From Pogostemon cablin (taxonomy: Eukaryota; Streptophyta; Magnoliopsida; Lamiales; Lamiaceae), in contig CM043013.1 of the NCBI GenBank assembly GCA_023678885.1, positions 19,624,791 through 19,688,790 on the forward strand: a stretch of DNA of 64,000 bases. Direction: 5' to 3'. Every line of letters starts with the position of its first letter. Within the stretch, counting starts at the first letter, position 1. Below are positions 11,273 to 21,368 of the stretch, in pieces. The translations under genes were made by a program, and so were the position numbers. The notes beneath the pieces were generated by a model, which saw only the letters and a program-made list of their open reading frames with translations, was not told where the DNA came from and ran no database searches.

Positions 11273-14200
11273 TCAATCAAGAGAGTCGAAATTTAAAGTC
11301 CTCATGCAAGACCTAAATTTTTCAACAGATAAGCATTTAGTACCCATATCAGCAGGATTAAACTCAGATGCAATCTTTTCCAGGTTAACAATACATTTTT
11401 CCACAATATCACGAATAAAATGATACCTAACATCTATATGCTTGGTTCTATCATGGAAAACAGGATTTTTACACAACTGAATCGCAGACATACTATCAGA
11501 AAACACAGTGGCACATTTGTCAAGAAAACCTATTTCATTCAGAAGGCCTTGTAGCCAAATAGCTTCCTTTAAAGCATCAGTAATAGCCACGTATTCAGAT
11601 TCAGTTGTAGATAAAGCAACCACATGCTGTAACTGAGACTTCCAACTTATGCAAGAGCCACATAAAGTAAACACATAAGAAGTTGTGGACTTCCTATTAT
11701 CCTTATCATTTGCATAATTGAAATCAACATAGCCAACAAGGCTCACACCATTTGCAGATTTGGAAAAGCGCAAACTTACCTCCATGGAGCCCTTGAGGTA
11801 TCTCAAGAGCCATTTCAAAGCCTCCCAATGAGGCGCACCTGTATTAGCCATATACCTACTCAAGCAACTAACAGAATATGCAATATCTGGTCTAGTGCTA
11901 ACCATAAGATACATAACAGACCCAATGGCATTGGAATAAGGAACCTTTTCCATTTCAGCAATTTCAGAATCAGTCTTTGGAGACTGATCCTTACTTAACA
12001 CAAAGTGAGCAGTAAGAGGCACATTCACAGTTTTAGCAGACATCATAGAGAATTTACTCAAAATCTTTTCAACATATGAAATCTGATTAAGCAAGAGAAC
12101 ATGGTTCTTCCTATTTCTATCAATGTTCATTCCAAGAATCCTTTTAGCATCTCCAAGATCTTTCATATCAAAATTATCACATAGACTCTTTTGAACAAGC
12201 TCAACATACTCAAGATCAGGGCTAACAATTAGCATATCATCCACATATATGAGCAGAAAAACAGGAACAGAAGTATCAATCTTGAAGTAAAGGCAATTAT
12301 CATGCAAGCTTCTCTTAAACTTCAACGATGTCATGCATTGATCAAACTTCTTATTCCACTGTCTAGGAGATTGTTTCAAGCCATACAAGGATTTCTTCAA
12401 ATAACATACATGATCAGGATTTTTGGGGTCCACAAAACCCTCAGGTTGTTTCATGAAAATCTTTTTGTCCAAATCACCATTAAGAAAAGCCGTTTTTACA
12501 TCCATTTGCTTCAATTCCCAATCAAAATGAGCAACTAATGCAAGCATTATACGAATCGTGGTGAATTTAACAACAGGAGCAAAGATTTCATTATAATCAA
12601 CCCCTTCCTTTTGAGTAAAACCTTTTGCTACCAATCTAGCTTTAAATCTAACATTTTCAGGCTCATGTTTCACTTTGAAAAGCCACTTGCAATCAACAAC
12701 AGAGCAATGAGCAGGTTTTGGAACCAGAGTCCAAGTATGATTAACATGCAACGATTTCATTTCATCTTTCATAGCATTTAACCATTTCACAGATTCGTCA
12801 GATTTTAAAGCCTCTTGATAGGTCTTAGGTTCATTATCAACGTTTTCAAACGCATTGAAAGCATGAGTATCAATATGAAAATCATCATACCTAGCAGGTG
12901 GCCTAATATTCCTTCTAGGTCTATCCCTAGTCAACACATAGTCATCATCTTCAGGAATATCATGCACATTTTCATCATTGATAACAGGTTCATTGGCAAC
13001 AAGTTCTTGATCAACAACAGTGTCAGGCAAGTTTTCAACATCAGATAACACAGGAGACAACTCCACCTCACTCGAAGAAGTGGTAGGATCATGTAAAGGC
13101 ACAACATCAGGCAAAGGAGCAGATAAGCAAGGAAATTCAGATTCATTAAAGATCACATCCCTACTAATCATGATTTTGAAACCAGGTTCAGAGATATCCC
13201 ACAGCCTATAACCTTTAACACCCTCAAGATAACCAAGAAAAACACATTTTCTACTCCTAGGATCCAATTTGTCATGTTTCTGACGCACAAACGCAGCACA
13301 GCCAAATACACATAGCACAGAATAATCAATACTTTTACCAAAGAACACATAGTCAGGGCACTTACCCTTCAAAGGCACAGAGGGAGATTTGTTTATTAAA
13401 AATGCTGCGGTAATAAGCGCATCACCCCAAAACTTTTTAGAAAGTCCAGAAGACACCAACATGCTCCTCACCCTTTCTAACAAAGTCCTATTCATCCTCT
13501 CAGCAACCCCATTCTGTTGGGGAGTGTAAGGAGCAGACTTATGTCTCACAATTCCAGATTTGACACATAAGTTATCCATGGCATTATTGCAAAATTCCAA
13601 TCCATTATTAGTTCTAAGATACTTAATCTTTTTACCCATTTGATTTTCAATCAAAGTTTTCCAATTTTTGAACTTTTCAAAAACATCAGATTTGTTTTTA
13701 AGCAAAATTACCCACACTTTTCTTGAAAAATCATCAATAATGGAGAGAAAATACACATTGCCACCTTGAGTTGGCTCACTAGAAGGCCCCCACACATCAG
13801 CATGCAGGTACTCAAGTATATCACTACACGAAGAAGCCTTAGGGTATGGGGAAACAGGGAATTTCACCTTCGCATGTTTGCCTTGCACACAAGAATCACA
13901 GAAAGGAATGCATGTAAGTTTATCATTACCAAAAGAACCAGCTTTATGCAATATTTCAAGACCTTTTCCACTCATGTGACCTAACCTACCATGCCAAATA
14001 TTTGTTTTATCTTCTTTAACCGCGTTAGCAGACATAACAATAGATTTAGCACAACAAACATACAGGTTATTCCTCTTTTCAGCATTAAAGATGGGCACAG
14101 AACCCTTTACAATAGACATGCAACCCTTTCCCCACCTACCCTCAAGCCCCTCATCTTCAAGTGCAGTACAGGAAATCAAATTGTTACACAAATCAGGCAC

Positions 14201-15265
14201 ATGTCGCACGTTTTTCAAAGTGAACACAGAATCATCTTCAAAACGCAAGCAAATGTCACCCACACCAAGCACATCACATCTTCTTTCATTAGCCATAGAC
14301 ACAGATCCATGATAAACATTTTTATATGAAGAGAAAAGATGTTTAAAAGGTGTCATATGAAATGTGCAACCGGAATCCACAAGCCATTCACTATCACACA
14401 GAGATGAATGCACAGAATTCACACAACTATCAGAAATAGCAAACACATCACCATAATTCACAGATTCAGAGGCAACATTAGCATGATCATTAGAATTATT
14501 CCTCTTAGGATGATGACACTTGTTTACAAAATGTCCCCTTTCATGGCAATTAAAGCATTTCTTCTTTTTTTTGTCCCCATTCTGATTATTCTGGGATTTC
14601 ACATCAGAATTTTTGTCCTTGTTCTTATTGTTGTTCTTGTTCTTGTTACGATTGTTAGGTTTCCCCTTAACATGCATAACCTCCCCAGAATTCTTAACAC
14701 CCCTATTTTGTTTTAAATCATGCTCTTTGCTTTTTAAGGCATTCACCACAATATCAAGAGTAACGTCATCACGACCATACTTTATAGCAGACTTGACATC
14801 ATTGTAAGAATCAGGTATAGCATTTAAAAGCAAAATAGGAGTGTATTCATCAATATGCTTGTCACCAGTTAGCTTAATATCTTGAATCAATTTTGTGAAC
14901 ACATCCAAATTTTCTTCAACATCTTTGTTTAAATCAAGTTTAAAACGAAAGAATTTTTCCAGAAGAAACATTTTACTAGGCAAAGATGTTTCAGTGTACA
15001 GCTTATCCAACGTTTCCCACAAAACTTTTGCGGACTCATGCACACCAATTTTTCTAAGCACAGGATCAGAAAGATTCAAGATAATCGCAGATAAAGCAAG
15101 CTCATTCATCTCAGTCTTTTTAGCAGGTGTATCATCCTTGTCATACGAGTGATCTACAGCTTTGAATACCCTTTGTTGAATGAGTATGCACTTCATTTTC
15201 TGTTTCCAGATACTGAAGTCTCGCTTACCATCAAACGGTGCTTGTCCAAACGAAGACAAAGCCAT
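11273..15265 (-). CDS. copia Gag-Pol polyprotein, 1330 aa, open but with integrase D-to-N
   Basis: Complete copia order in one frame. Gag begins MALSSFGQAPFDGKRDFSIW. A CCHC zinc knuckle lies at C237-C250 (CFNCHERGHFVNKC). Protease has DSG at 297-299. The GAG-pre-integrase motif is IWHGRLGHMSG (about 423). In integrase the catalytic triad positions are D490 (HADVWGP), residue 553 and E589 (NGVAER), with 35 residues between the last two. Reverse transcriptase has D922 (MDVKTAF) and YVDD at 1007-1010. RNase H has STTESEY and FSDSMSAI. Length is normal for the family. Residue 553 is Asn (RTNNG) where active enzymes have Asp (RTDNG). This is a G-to-A change on the coding strand and should block integration. 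There are no stops or frameshifts. The Met start at 15265 fits the family's Gag N-terminus. Confidence 0.95.
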   Translation of the reverse strand: MALSSFGQAPFDGKRDFSIWKQKMKCILIQQRVFKAVDHSYDKDDTPAKKTEMNELALSAIILNLSDPVLRKIGVHESAKVLWETLDKLYTETSLPSKMFLLEKFFRFKLDLNKDVEENLDVFTKLIQDIKLTGDKHIDEYTPILLLNAIPDSYNDVKSAIKYGRDDVTLDIVVNALKSKEHDLKQNRGVKNSGEVMHVKGKPNNRNKNKNNNKNKDKNSDVKSQNNQNGDKKKKKCFNCHERGHFVNKCHHPKRNNSNDHANVASESVNYGDVFAISDSCVNSVHSSLCDSEWLVDSGCTFHMTPFKHLFSSYKNVYHGSVSMANERRCDVLGVGDICLRFEDDSVFTLKNVRHVPDLCNNLISCTALEDEGLEGRWGKGCMSIVKGSVPIFNAEKRNNLYVCCAKSIVMSANAVKEDKTNIWHGRLGHMSGKGLEILHKAGSFGNDKLTCIPFCDSCVQGKHAKVKFPVSPYPKASSCSDILEYLHADVWGPSSEPTQGGNVYFLSIIDDFSRKVWVILLKNKSDVFEKFKNWKTLIENQMGKKIKYLRTNNGLEFCNNAMDNLCVKSGIVRHKSAPYTPQQNGVAERMNRTLLERVRSMLVSSGLSKKFWGDALITAAFLINKSPSVPLKGKCPDYVFFGKSIDYSVLCVFGCAAFVRQKHDKLDPRSRKCVFLGYLEGVKGYRLWDISEPGFKIMISRDVIFNESEFPCLSAPLPDVVPLHDPTTSSSEVELSPVLSDVENLPDTVVDQELVANEPVINDENVHDIPEDDDYVLTRDRPRRNIRPPARYDDFHIDTHAFNAFENVDNEPKTYQEALKSDESVKWLNAMKDEMKSLHVNHTWTLVPKPAHCSVVDCKWLFKVKHEPENVRFKARLVAKGFTQKEGVDYNEIFAPVVKFTTIRIMLALVAHFDWELKQMDVKTAFLNGDLDKKIFMKQPEGFVDPKNPDHVCYLKKSLYGLKQSPRQWNKKFDQCMTSLKFKRSLHDNCLYFKIDTSVPVFLLIYVDDMLIVSPDLEYVELVQKSLCDNFDMKDLGDAKRILGMNIDRNRKNHVLLLNQISYVEKILSKFSMMSAKTVNVPLTAHFVLSKDQSPKTDSEIAEMEKVPYSNAIGSVMYLMVSTRPDIAYSVSCLSRYMANTGAPHWEALKWLLRYLKGSMEVSLRFSKSANGVSLVGYVDFNYANDKDNRKSTTSYVFTLCGSCISWKSQLQHVVALSTTESEYVAITDALKEAIWLQGLLNEIGFLDKCATVFSDSMSAIQLCKNPVFHDRTKHIDVRYHFIRDIVEKCIVNLEKIASEFNPADMGTKCLSVEKFRSCMRTLNFDSLD

Positions 15266-15890
15266 GGGTATTTAAAGTTGAGTAGAACACACTTTGAACG
15301 GAGAAAATACAGAAATACAGAGCAACAATCTGTCACACACCAGGTTGACACTACTCTAATCACACACAAAGCGAGAAACGGAGCAGTATAACACACAAGG
15401 ACAGATTTTCAGCAGCGGAAATTGAAAGACTAAGATAACAGTTTCACAAAAGAAACAAACAAGAACAGTAATAAGAGGGCCAGCCGCCTCAGGGCATCAC
15501 ACAAGAGCAAATAAGAGGGCCAGCCGCCTCAGGGCATCAGACAAGAAAATAAAATAAGAAAAGCTCAAGCTATTTCACCAAAGCGGTGTCTCCGACGAGA
15601 ACACCGTACCACCTCTACGAGCCACCAGCCCGTTACTTAACGGGGGCGGATCCCTCGTAGTCTTGTTCACGTACCAAACACGAACGGGGCAGCCTCCACT
15701 CCAAGTTTCAACCTACACACAAAGTGAGAAATATTGGGGTTAGTGAAGACACAATCTGAAAATTTCAGAAAGGAACAATCCGGAAAAATAACAAAACAAA
15801 TCTGAAAATTTTTCGGAACACTATAAAAGGAGAAGAGGAGAGACACTTCCCTTCCTCAAAAATGGACACTCCAATCTGACCGGAACCCTA
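15266..15890 (-). other. copia leader, gag-proximal part
   Basis: Untranslated region between gag and the GC-rich block. It contains a tandem repeat (15471-15546) and a moderately GC-rich segment at 15580-15710. No conserved ORF. Confidence 0.6.
15471..15546. repeat. Two-copy 40-bp tandem repeat in the copia leader
   Basis: ATAAGAGGGCCAGCCGCCTC followed by AGGGCATCA occurs at 15471 and again at 15511, nearly identical. GC-rich against AT-rich neighbours. Confidence 0.9.
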
Positions 15891-16625
15891 GCTCCGGCGG
15901 TCAACTCCGGCGGTCAGCGGCGGCGGTGGCCGGAGGTCAGCGGCGGCAGATCTGACTCCAGGTGGTTGCTGGCGGTGTCCGGCAGCTCCAGCGGCGGCCG
16001 GAGGTCAGCGGCGGCGGCGCGGCTTCGCGATCCCGGCGGATCTCCTTCCTGGCGCGTTCCCGGCGACTCCTCAGCGGCGGTGGACGCGATCTGGAGCAGC
16101 GACGGACGGCGGCGCGAAGGCTGGCGTCGAGCGACGAGCAGGAGGCTGGTTGCGGCGGCGGTCTGGAAGCGGAACCCTAGCCCGGCGGCGGAGCGCAGTT
16201 GCGAGCAGATCGGCGTCTCCTCAGCGGCGGCAGGCGGTCGCGATTCCGGCTGAGCGTGCTCCCCGAACAGATCGCGATTCCGGGCGGCTTCCTTCAGTGG
16301 CGAGCAGCGGCGGCGGCGCGTTTCCGAGCAGATCCAGCGGCGGCGCGTTTCCGAGCAGATCAGCGGTGAGCTGCTGGCGACGGGCTGAGCAGGTCCGGCG
16401 ACCTTCGAGCGGCGGCTGCGACGGCGCGACTTTCTCTCTCCCACCGGAGGCGAGCGGCGGCAGTTCCAGGCAGATCCCGGCGGCTGGAGGCGGTGGCTGC
16501 TCCGATCCGGTCAAATCGCGACTCAGATCGCGATTCCGGCGTGGAAGTCCGGCGGCGGCCGGACGGCGGCGATCTCCCACCAGCGGCTGACGGTCAGCAG
16601 CTTCGGGAGGTGGACGGACGACGAA
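15890..16625 (-). other. GC-rich CGG-repeat leader of the copia element
   Basis: About 730 bp of very GC-rich sequence packed with CGG/GGCGGC units and repeated GCGTTTCCGAGCAGATC and CGATTCCGG words. It is unlike anything else in the window. Several overlapping frames are open on both strands (for example 176 codons on the minus strand at 15914-16444) only because stop codons are rare at this composition. They are Arg/Ala/Pro/Ser-rich and look non-coding. It sits between the primer-binding site and gag, so it is most simply the 5' leader, perhaps with captured sequence. Confidence 0.65.
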
Positions 16626-16629
16626 ACCC

Positions 16630-16641
16630 GCTCTGATACCA
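16630..16641 (-). other. copia primer-binding site (tRNA-iMet)
   Basis: The minus strand reads TGGTATCAGAGC one base after the LTR end (CTAACA), the standard complement of initiator tRNA-Met used by plant copia elements. Confidence 0.93.
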
Positions 16642-16642
16642 C

Positions 16643-16896
16643 TGTTAGGAAGATAGGGTCGTCATCGTCGTCCGTGTACGTCGTCTACGCCGGAGAAGGT
16701 GGTCGAAGGAAGAACTCCACAGTGCTCAGTTTCCCGTTGAACTCACACAAGAATTCAAATCCACGTTCTACCCGAGAGGGTCACAAATGGGAGATCAAAT
16801 AGGCCACAAGTGTAAGGTTATGGGCCAAGACAAACTTGGCCCAATACTTTGAGAAAGAAGACCGGCATTTGGGCCAAAAGCCCAACGGGCCCAACA
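16643..16896 (-). repeat. copia 5' LTR
   Basis: Plus-strand TGTTAGGAAG...CCCAACA, 254 bp, with TG/CA ends. It is the full-length reference for the truncated copy at 10751-10984. Right flank is ATTGC. Confidence 0.9.
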
Positions 16897-17218
16897 ATTG
16901 CATCAACAAATATGAGTGGGAGCACTCTCTCAAACCATTTGAAAGAGATTAGAGATAATTTCTTCTATTTCGCCCATTCACTTATAATCGAAAATTCAAT
17001 ATAACAGGGAATTAGAACTAAGGATATAAAATTCAGTTTAAGCAGTAAACTTAACATGAATGATATCATGTTTTTCCAAATATTTAGAGTATGACAGGAG
17101 TAAATTGCAAACACAATAAGGAGCATCATATAAAAGCTGTTATCGATCTATTTAATGTGAATAAAGAGCGGAAAGGATAAGGTATATGCACAAACCTTAA
17201 ATTTTCTAGAAATTTTGG
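16897..17218. other. CACTA interior between copia and the RPS16 fragment
   Basis: Low-copy AT-rich sequence. Near 17198 a minus-strand AAG|GTTTGTGC resembles a splice donor downstream of the S16-like exon. No other gene seen. Confidence 0.35.
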
Positions 17219-17375
17219 TGGCGGATGGTATAGATCTAAGTGGTGTGAACACCGCCTTTCACGCGGATGCACAATTGATTTTAGAAACCACGACTCCATT
17301 TTCAGTGGGTGACTGCCACTCAGTGTTCTTCCGTCCAAATAACTGTACAGACTCTGTCTTCGCCGCCGTCACCAT
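17219..17375 (-). pseudogene. RPS16: Captured 40S ribosomal protein S16 (uS9) fragment
   Basis: The minus strand starts at an ATG (17375) and reads MVTAAKTESVQLFGRKN, matching the S16 N-terminus (the ESVQ.FGRK signature). After a one-base loss the next frame continues VAVTH and then a diverged RGRG region. An internal deletion removes the middle of the protein and joins directly to IRVKGGVHTT-stop-IYTIR, the conserved IRVKGGGHTSQIYAIR segment. It has at least two frameshifts, three stops and a deletion, so it cannot encode a ribosomal protein. S16 belongs to the small cytosolic subunit. Its place inside a CACTA transposon suggests capture of a gene or retrocopy. Confidence 0.75.
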
Positions 17376-17594
17376 GATACAGAATTTCCGTCCTCTACCT
17401 TTTCTCTCCGCGGCTAGAGAAAAGGGGAAAAATCTACAATGAACAAGTGAGGTTATGGTGAGAGGGAAGAAATCGTGTGAGGGGAGTATTTAGAACCGAA
17501 ATGAAGTTTTGGGAGACGATTCTCCTTCTGAATTCTTAATTTTTTTTTCAACTCAAAACCTTATTTAAAAGTTGCTAAATATAGTAACTTCGTT
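17376..17594. other. Upstream flank of the S16 fragment
   Basis: Contains CTTTTCTCTAGCC-type pyrimidine-rich sequence upstream of the S16 start on the minus strand, as expected for a ribosomal-protein 5' leader. The rest is unremarkable. Confidence 0.3.
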
Positions 17595-18260
17595 TGCACC
17601 CACATACAAATATAAGCAAAAGCATATACAATTATAAGTAAAAATGTATACAATTTAATTGTTAATTTTTTTAATGAAAAATTGAGTGTAAAAAAATATA
17701 CAATTATTAAAATACATGTATACACTATTGAATAAAAGGTTATATACATATGAATGTTTGTTTTTTTAATGAAAAACTTAGTGTGAAAAAAATATACAAT
17801 TATTACAAAACACGTATACAAAAGAGAATAACATGTATACAAAACAGAATAAAAAGTTATACAAATATGGGTGTAAGGGTACACCTAATATACACTCCCA
17901 ATCATAAATGGGTAATTATAGTGTGTATCTGGATGCACTCTAAGATATGATGCACCCATATACAAATATAAACAAAAACATATACAATTATGAGCAAAAA
18001 TATATACAATTTAATTGTTAATTTTTTAATGAAAAATTGAGTGTAGAAAATATATCATTATTAAAAACACATGTATACACTATTAAATAAAAAATTATAC
18101 ACATATGGATATTAGTTTTTTTAATGAAAAACTTAGTGTGAAAAAAGTATACAATTAGTACAAAACACTTATACAAAATAAAATAACATGTATACAAAAT
18201 AAAATAAAAAGTCATACACATATGGTGCACCCTTGCACCCGGGTGCACCCAATATACACT
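17595..18260. repeat. Tandem duplication, about 355-bp unit
   Basis: 17595-17950 and 17951-18260 are similar. Both contain GCACCCA.ATACAAATATAA, AATGAAAAATTGAGTGTA, AATGAAAAACTTAGTGTGAA and GTATACAAAA words. AT-rich, no coding capacity. The second copy ends in a GCACCCGGGTGCACCC palindrome. Confidence 0.85.
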
Positions 18261-18717
18261 CTTAAAAGTTTTTTAATTAATTAAATTAAATATGATAACA
18301 TTAGAACGTTGCCTCATTATTGATATATATTTAAATGACAATTATATTGTAAGTGTCACATTATAAGAGTCCTTATGACCGCATTATTTATTAAATAACT
18401 TTTTAGATATTATTTTTTTATTTTTTATTAAATATATTGTCACTTTATTTTTTTTAATATTGTCATTTTTTAGAGTGCATCGGTGCACTTGAACAATGGT
18501 AGCCGTTAGATTAATTTACCATTCAATCTCCACCATTAATTAAAATAAAATAATTAATTTTATTTTTAAATAAAATACTCACTTCCCCAATTTAACCTAT
18601 AAACTTGGAGTGCATCGGTGCATTAGATGCACCCTAGAATCGCCCTATTTTTTATTTATATTATAAATTGTTCATAAAATTATTTAATGCATTATTATCA
18701 CTTTTCATCATATTAAG
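18261..18717. other. AT-rich DNA with GTGCATCGGTGCA repeats
   Basis: Two copies of AGTGCATCGGTGCA (near 18475 and 18610), the second followed by TAGATGCACCC. This may mark the ends of a small MITE, but no target duplication is visible. No gene. Confidence 0.35.
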
Positions 18718-18719
18718 TA

Positions 18720-18921
18720 CTCCCTCCGTCTGGTTCTAAGGTATCCATTTGCTTTTTGCACATGGATTAAGGAGTATTATTATTATATGTAAAGTGGGTA
18801 GTTGTATTAGAGGGAAGTGACGAGCCATATTGTGTATTTTTTACTAAATAGGGGAAATGAATACCTTTGAAGCGGACGCCAAAAATAGTAAAATTGATAC
18901 ATTAGAAGCGGATGGGAGGAG
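18720..18921. mobile_element. Stowaway-like MITE
   Basis: Starts CTCCCTCCGTCTGG and ends with its degenerate inverse (GCGGATGGGAGGAG), flanked by TA (18718-18719 and 18922-18923). About 200 bp, non-coding. Confidence 0.8.
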
Positions 18922-18923
18922 TA

Positions 18924-19577
18924 TCATTTTTCATTAAAATATTATCAATTTGTCTTACACAAATCTTTATAAACCCATATTATATATATATATATATATA
19001 TATTACTTTTATATAAAGGATGTTTCTGCTATCACAAAATATTAAATTTAATTATTAATAGTAAATTAGGAGTATATTTAACAATTAAGGATAATTTTTT
19101 TTATCTTTTACTTTAAAATATTCTTATTAGATTAAATTGAATCTTCATAAAAAAATTACTATAAATAAAATATTAACGGTAAGATTATAAAATATTAATT
19201 ATTTTAAATATTAAATTAATACTTCATACATTTATCATTAAAGTATCTATTTTGCCATTTTGATTGTTCACTTAAGAGATATCCATTTTTTTACATATGG
19301 TCCACAACTCTCCACTAATACAAGTATCTATTTTTTATAAAATAATGATACTCAATAAATATGAAATGAGATAGTAATTGCATTGTTAAATTATTAATAG
19401 GAAATATTAAATAAAGCCATTCTTAAAATATTAAATTATTTAAAATAAAATATTAATTTTAAGATTAATGTGAGATCACTAATGCACAATTTTTTTTTAA
19501 GAATGAATATGGCGATGTTGTAAACAATTTTTTTTTAAAAGGGAACGTCGCCACCTATACAACTCAATGCAAACACT
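18924..19577. other. AT-rich DNA, nothing recognised
   Basis: Low-complexity AT-rich sequence with a (TA)n run near 18984-19003. No gene or clear element. Confidence 0.5.
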
Positions 19578-19579
19578 TA

Positions 19580-20112
19580 CTCCCTCCGTCCGCCCAATAT
19601 GTATACTTTTACTTTTTGCATGTGGATTAATGAGTATTATTATTTAGGGTAAATTATCAAAACCCCACTCGAGGTTTATCCAAACTATCAAATAAACCCC
19701 GTGGTTTGAAAAATTACCAATTACCCCTTTAACTTATTTTTTTATTTGAACATTAATAAAAATACATTTTTCTTAAAATAAAAAAGGATGGAAATGACAT
19801 CAAGACCCATATATTTAACATTGTAATTTTAAATTTCACTATTTTTTAAAAAGTTTTTTAAAGGGAGTAATTGGTAATTTTTCAAACCACGGGGTTTATT
19901 TGGTAATTTGGACAAACTTCGAGGGGTTTTTTGATAATTTACCCTATTATTTAATGTGTAGTAGGCAGTTGTATTAGAGAGGTGTGTGAGACCCATATAT
20001 TAAATGTATTAGTAATATGTGTGGATCTTATGTATTTAAAAAGGAAAATGAATATATTAGGTGCAAACGCCTAAGATAGCAAAATGTATACATTCTCGAC
20101 AGATGGAGGGAG
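19580..20112. mobile_element. Stowaway-like MITE, interrupted by another MITE
   Basis: Left end CTCCCTCCGTCCGCCC, right end GACAGATGGAGGGAG, flanked by TA. The middle is split by the 300-bp element at 19646-19945. Without it the length (about 230 bp) matches the other members in this window. Confidence 0.8.
19646..19945. mobile_element. Palindromic MITE nested in a MITE, TSD ATTATTT
   Basis: The left arm AGGGTAAATTATCAAAACCC is the inverse of the right end TTGATAATTTACCCT. Further in, AACCCCGTGGTTTGAAAAAT pairs with its complement. ATTATTT is duplicated at 19639-19645 and 19946-19952. The 7-8-bp duplication rules out Stowaway; hAT or Mutator origin is possible. 300 bp, non-coding. Confidence 0.85.
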
Positions 20113-20489
20113 TATAATAACTTAATAGTATAACAATGATAATGATCCTTGTAAATAATTTTTATTAGGATATATGAAAATAAATTAAATATTTCTATAC
20201 AAATTTTAATAAAATAAAAAATTTAAATTAATAACAATGCACTCTCTTGAAAATATGTAATCCAAAAATTACCCAAAATTAATACTCACTGACCAGTGAG
20301 TAACATGGCTTGAAGGAAAAATTTAATTAAATTAATGTGACTTACTAGTTATAAGGAAAACAGGGGTAAAGTGGTAGAGTTCAAATTATTTTAATTAAAA
20401 GCCACGAAATGTATTTGGGCAATGCGCTAATCTTTTACCTAAAAGGAGGGTAAAGGGCGGCAATTTTAACTAAAAGAAGGTAAAGGGCG
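20113..20489. other. AT-rich CACTA interior
   Basis: No feature recognised apart from a short direct repeat of GTAAAGGGCG at 20450-20490. Confidence 0.4.
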
Positions 20490-20765
20490 CCAATCTTTTT
20501 TTTCTTTTCCTCAGATTGGAAATCTCTCTCAATTCTCCTCAGTTTTCACGTAACCACATATTGGTTCTCTATGCCATTTTCCAATCTCTAACCTCACCTC
20601 ACTCTAAATAAAAATAAAAATAAAAATCTTTTACTTCTCACGTTTGGGATGACAACGCAATCAACGATAATTACGGTGTCAAGGATTAACAATCAGATTC
20701 GGTGATTGACGCATTTGTGATCTCTTCTACCTGATTTTTTTCTCTTCTTCTCGAGGTATTTCTCA
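20490..20765 (+). other. Promoter/5'-leader-like sequence, probably captured with the POLE-like exon
   Basis: Pyrimidine-rich leader (TTTTTTTTCTTTTCCTC), then mixed sequence ending TTCTCGAG|GTATTTCTC, a good donor. It is followed by a long T-rich intron-like stretch up to the acceptor TGCAG at 21364-21368. No coding frame confirmed. Read as a non-coding first exon by position only. Confidence 0.35.
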
Positions 20766-21368
20766 CTGCTCGCTCTATCACTCTATTTTGCAAAAAATGG
20801 TGTCGATAGCAGTAAGAAATTCGAGTGCCACCTTCACTGTATATAAGAGAGTTTACTCTCTATGCTTCTGCAAATCGCATGTCTCCTAGTTGTGGAATTG
20901 CATGATGTAATATATATTATTCCTCGATTGAATCTGTATTGAATATTGTTTTAATTATCTTTATTTAGTGGCAAGAGATTCGCTTGCATCAAATTTTGTA
21001 AATGTTGGATTATTTTCGTTGTGAACTTGTTGAAACTGTATTTTTATGTGCTTCCTAACATGTTCATATTCGATATGTTTTCATTGCCGTATGTTATCTT
21101 GACGTAGATTTCCTTTTATTACTCTATTACTGAATCTGATCTTACATTTTGTGTTCCTACATTCTTATGCCTTTTTTCCCTAAATTTTGGGTTCCACTAT
21201 ACGATGCTGATTCCTATTATGCATTGTATTCTTACATTGTTAACTCAATTATCTGTTGAAAATTAAATCAATTATTGATGTCGTTTATTAATTTTGGTGT
21301 CTTTTGATCAATGGGTACACATGAAATGCTAAAGCTGCAAACTTATTCTCGGATTTTAAAAGCTGCAG
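20766..21368 (+). other. Intron-like T-rich stretch
   Basis: T-rich plus-strand sequence between a donor (20757) and the acceptor before the POLE-like exon. No ORF. Consistent with a captured intron. Confidence 0.3.

Larger units (their letters stand above)
10751..16896 (-). mobile_element. Ty1/copia retrotransposon inside the CACTA element
   Basis: Minus-strand element. It has a 5' LTR (16643-16896), an iMet-type primer-binding site, a 1.4-kb leader, one long polyprotein ORF, a polypurine tract and a 3' LTR (10751-10984). The LTRs are short (about 235-254 bp) and differ at a handful of positions. The 3' LTR lacks the first 19 bp seen in the other LTR (TGTTAGGAAGATAGGGTCG). The flanking sequence there is unrelated, and no target duplication was found. 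The domain order PR-IN-RT-RH is that of copia, not gypsy. Confidence 0.9.

Noticed and set aside
12302..15391. Numerous plus-strand frames of 60-112 codons
   Set aside because: Antisense shadows of the 1330-codon copia polyprotein.
15914..16590. Overlapping long open frames on both strands (176, 146, 119, 95 codons)
   Set aside because: All lie in the CGG-rich copia leader, where stop codons are rare. Arg/Ala/Pro/Ser-rich, no domain, mutually exclusive.
17561..18248. 107- and 76-codon minus-strand frames rich in Tyr/Phe/Ile
   Set aside because: Readings of an AT-rich tandem duplication; the two frames are simply the two repeat copies.
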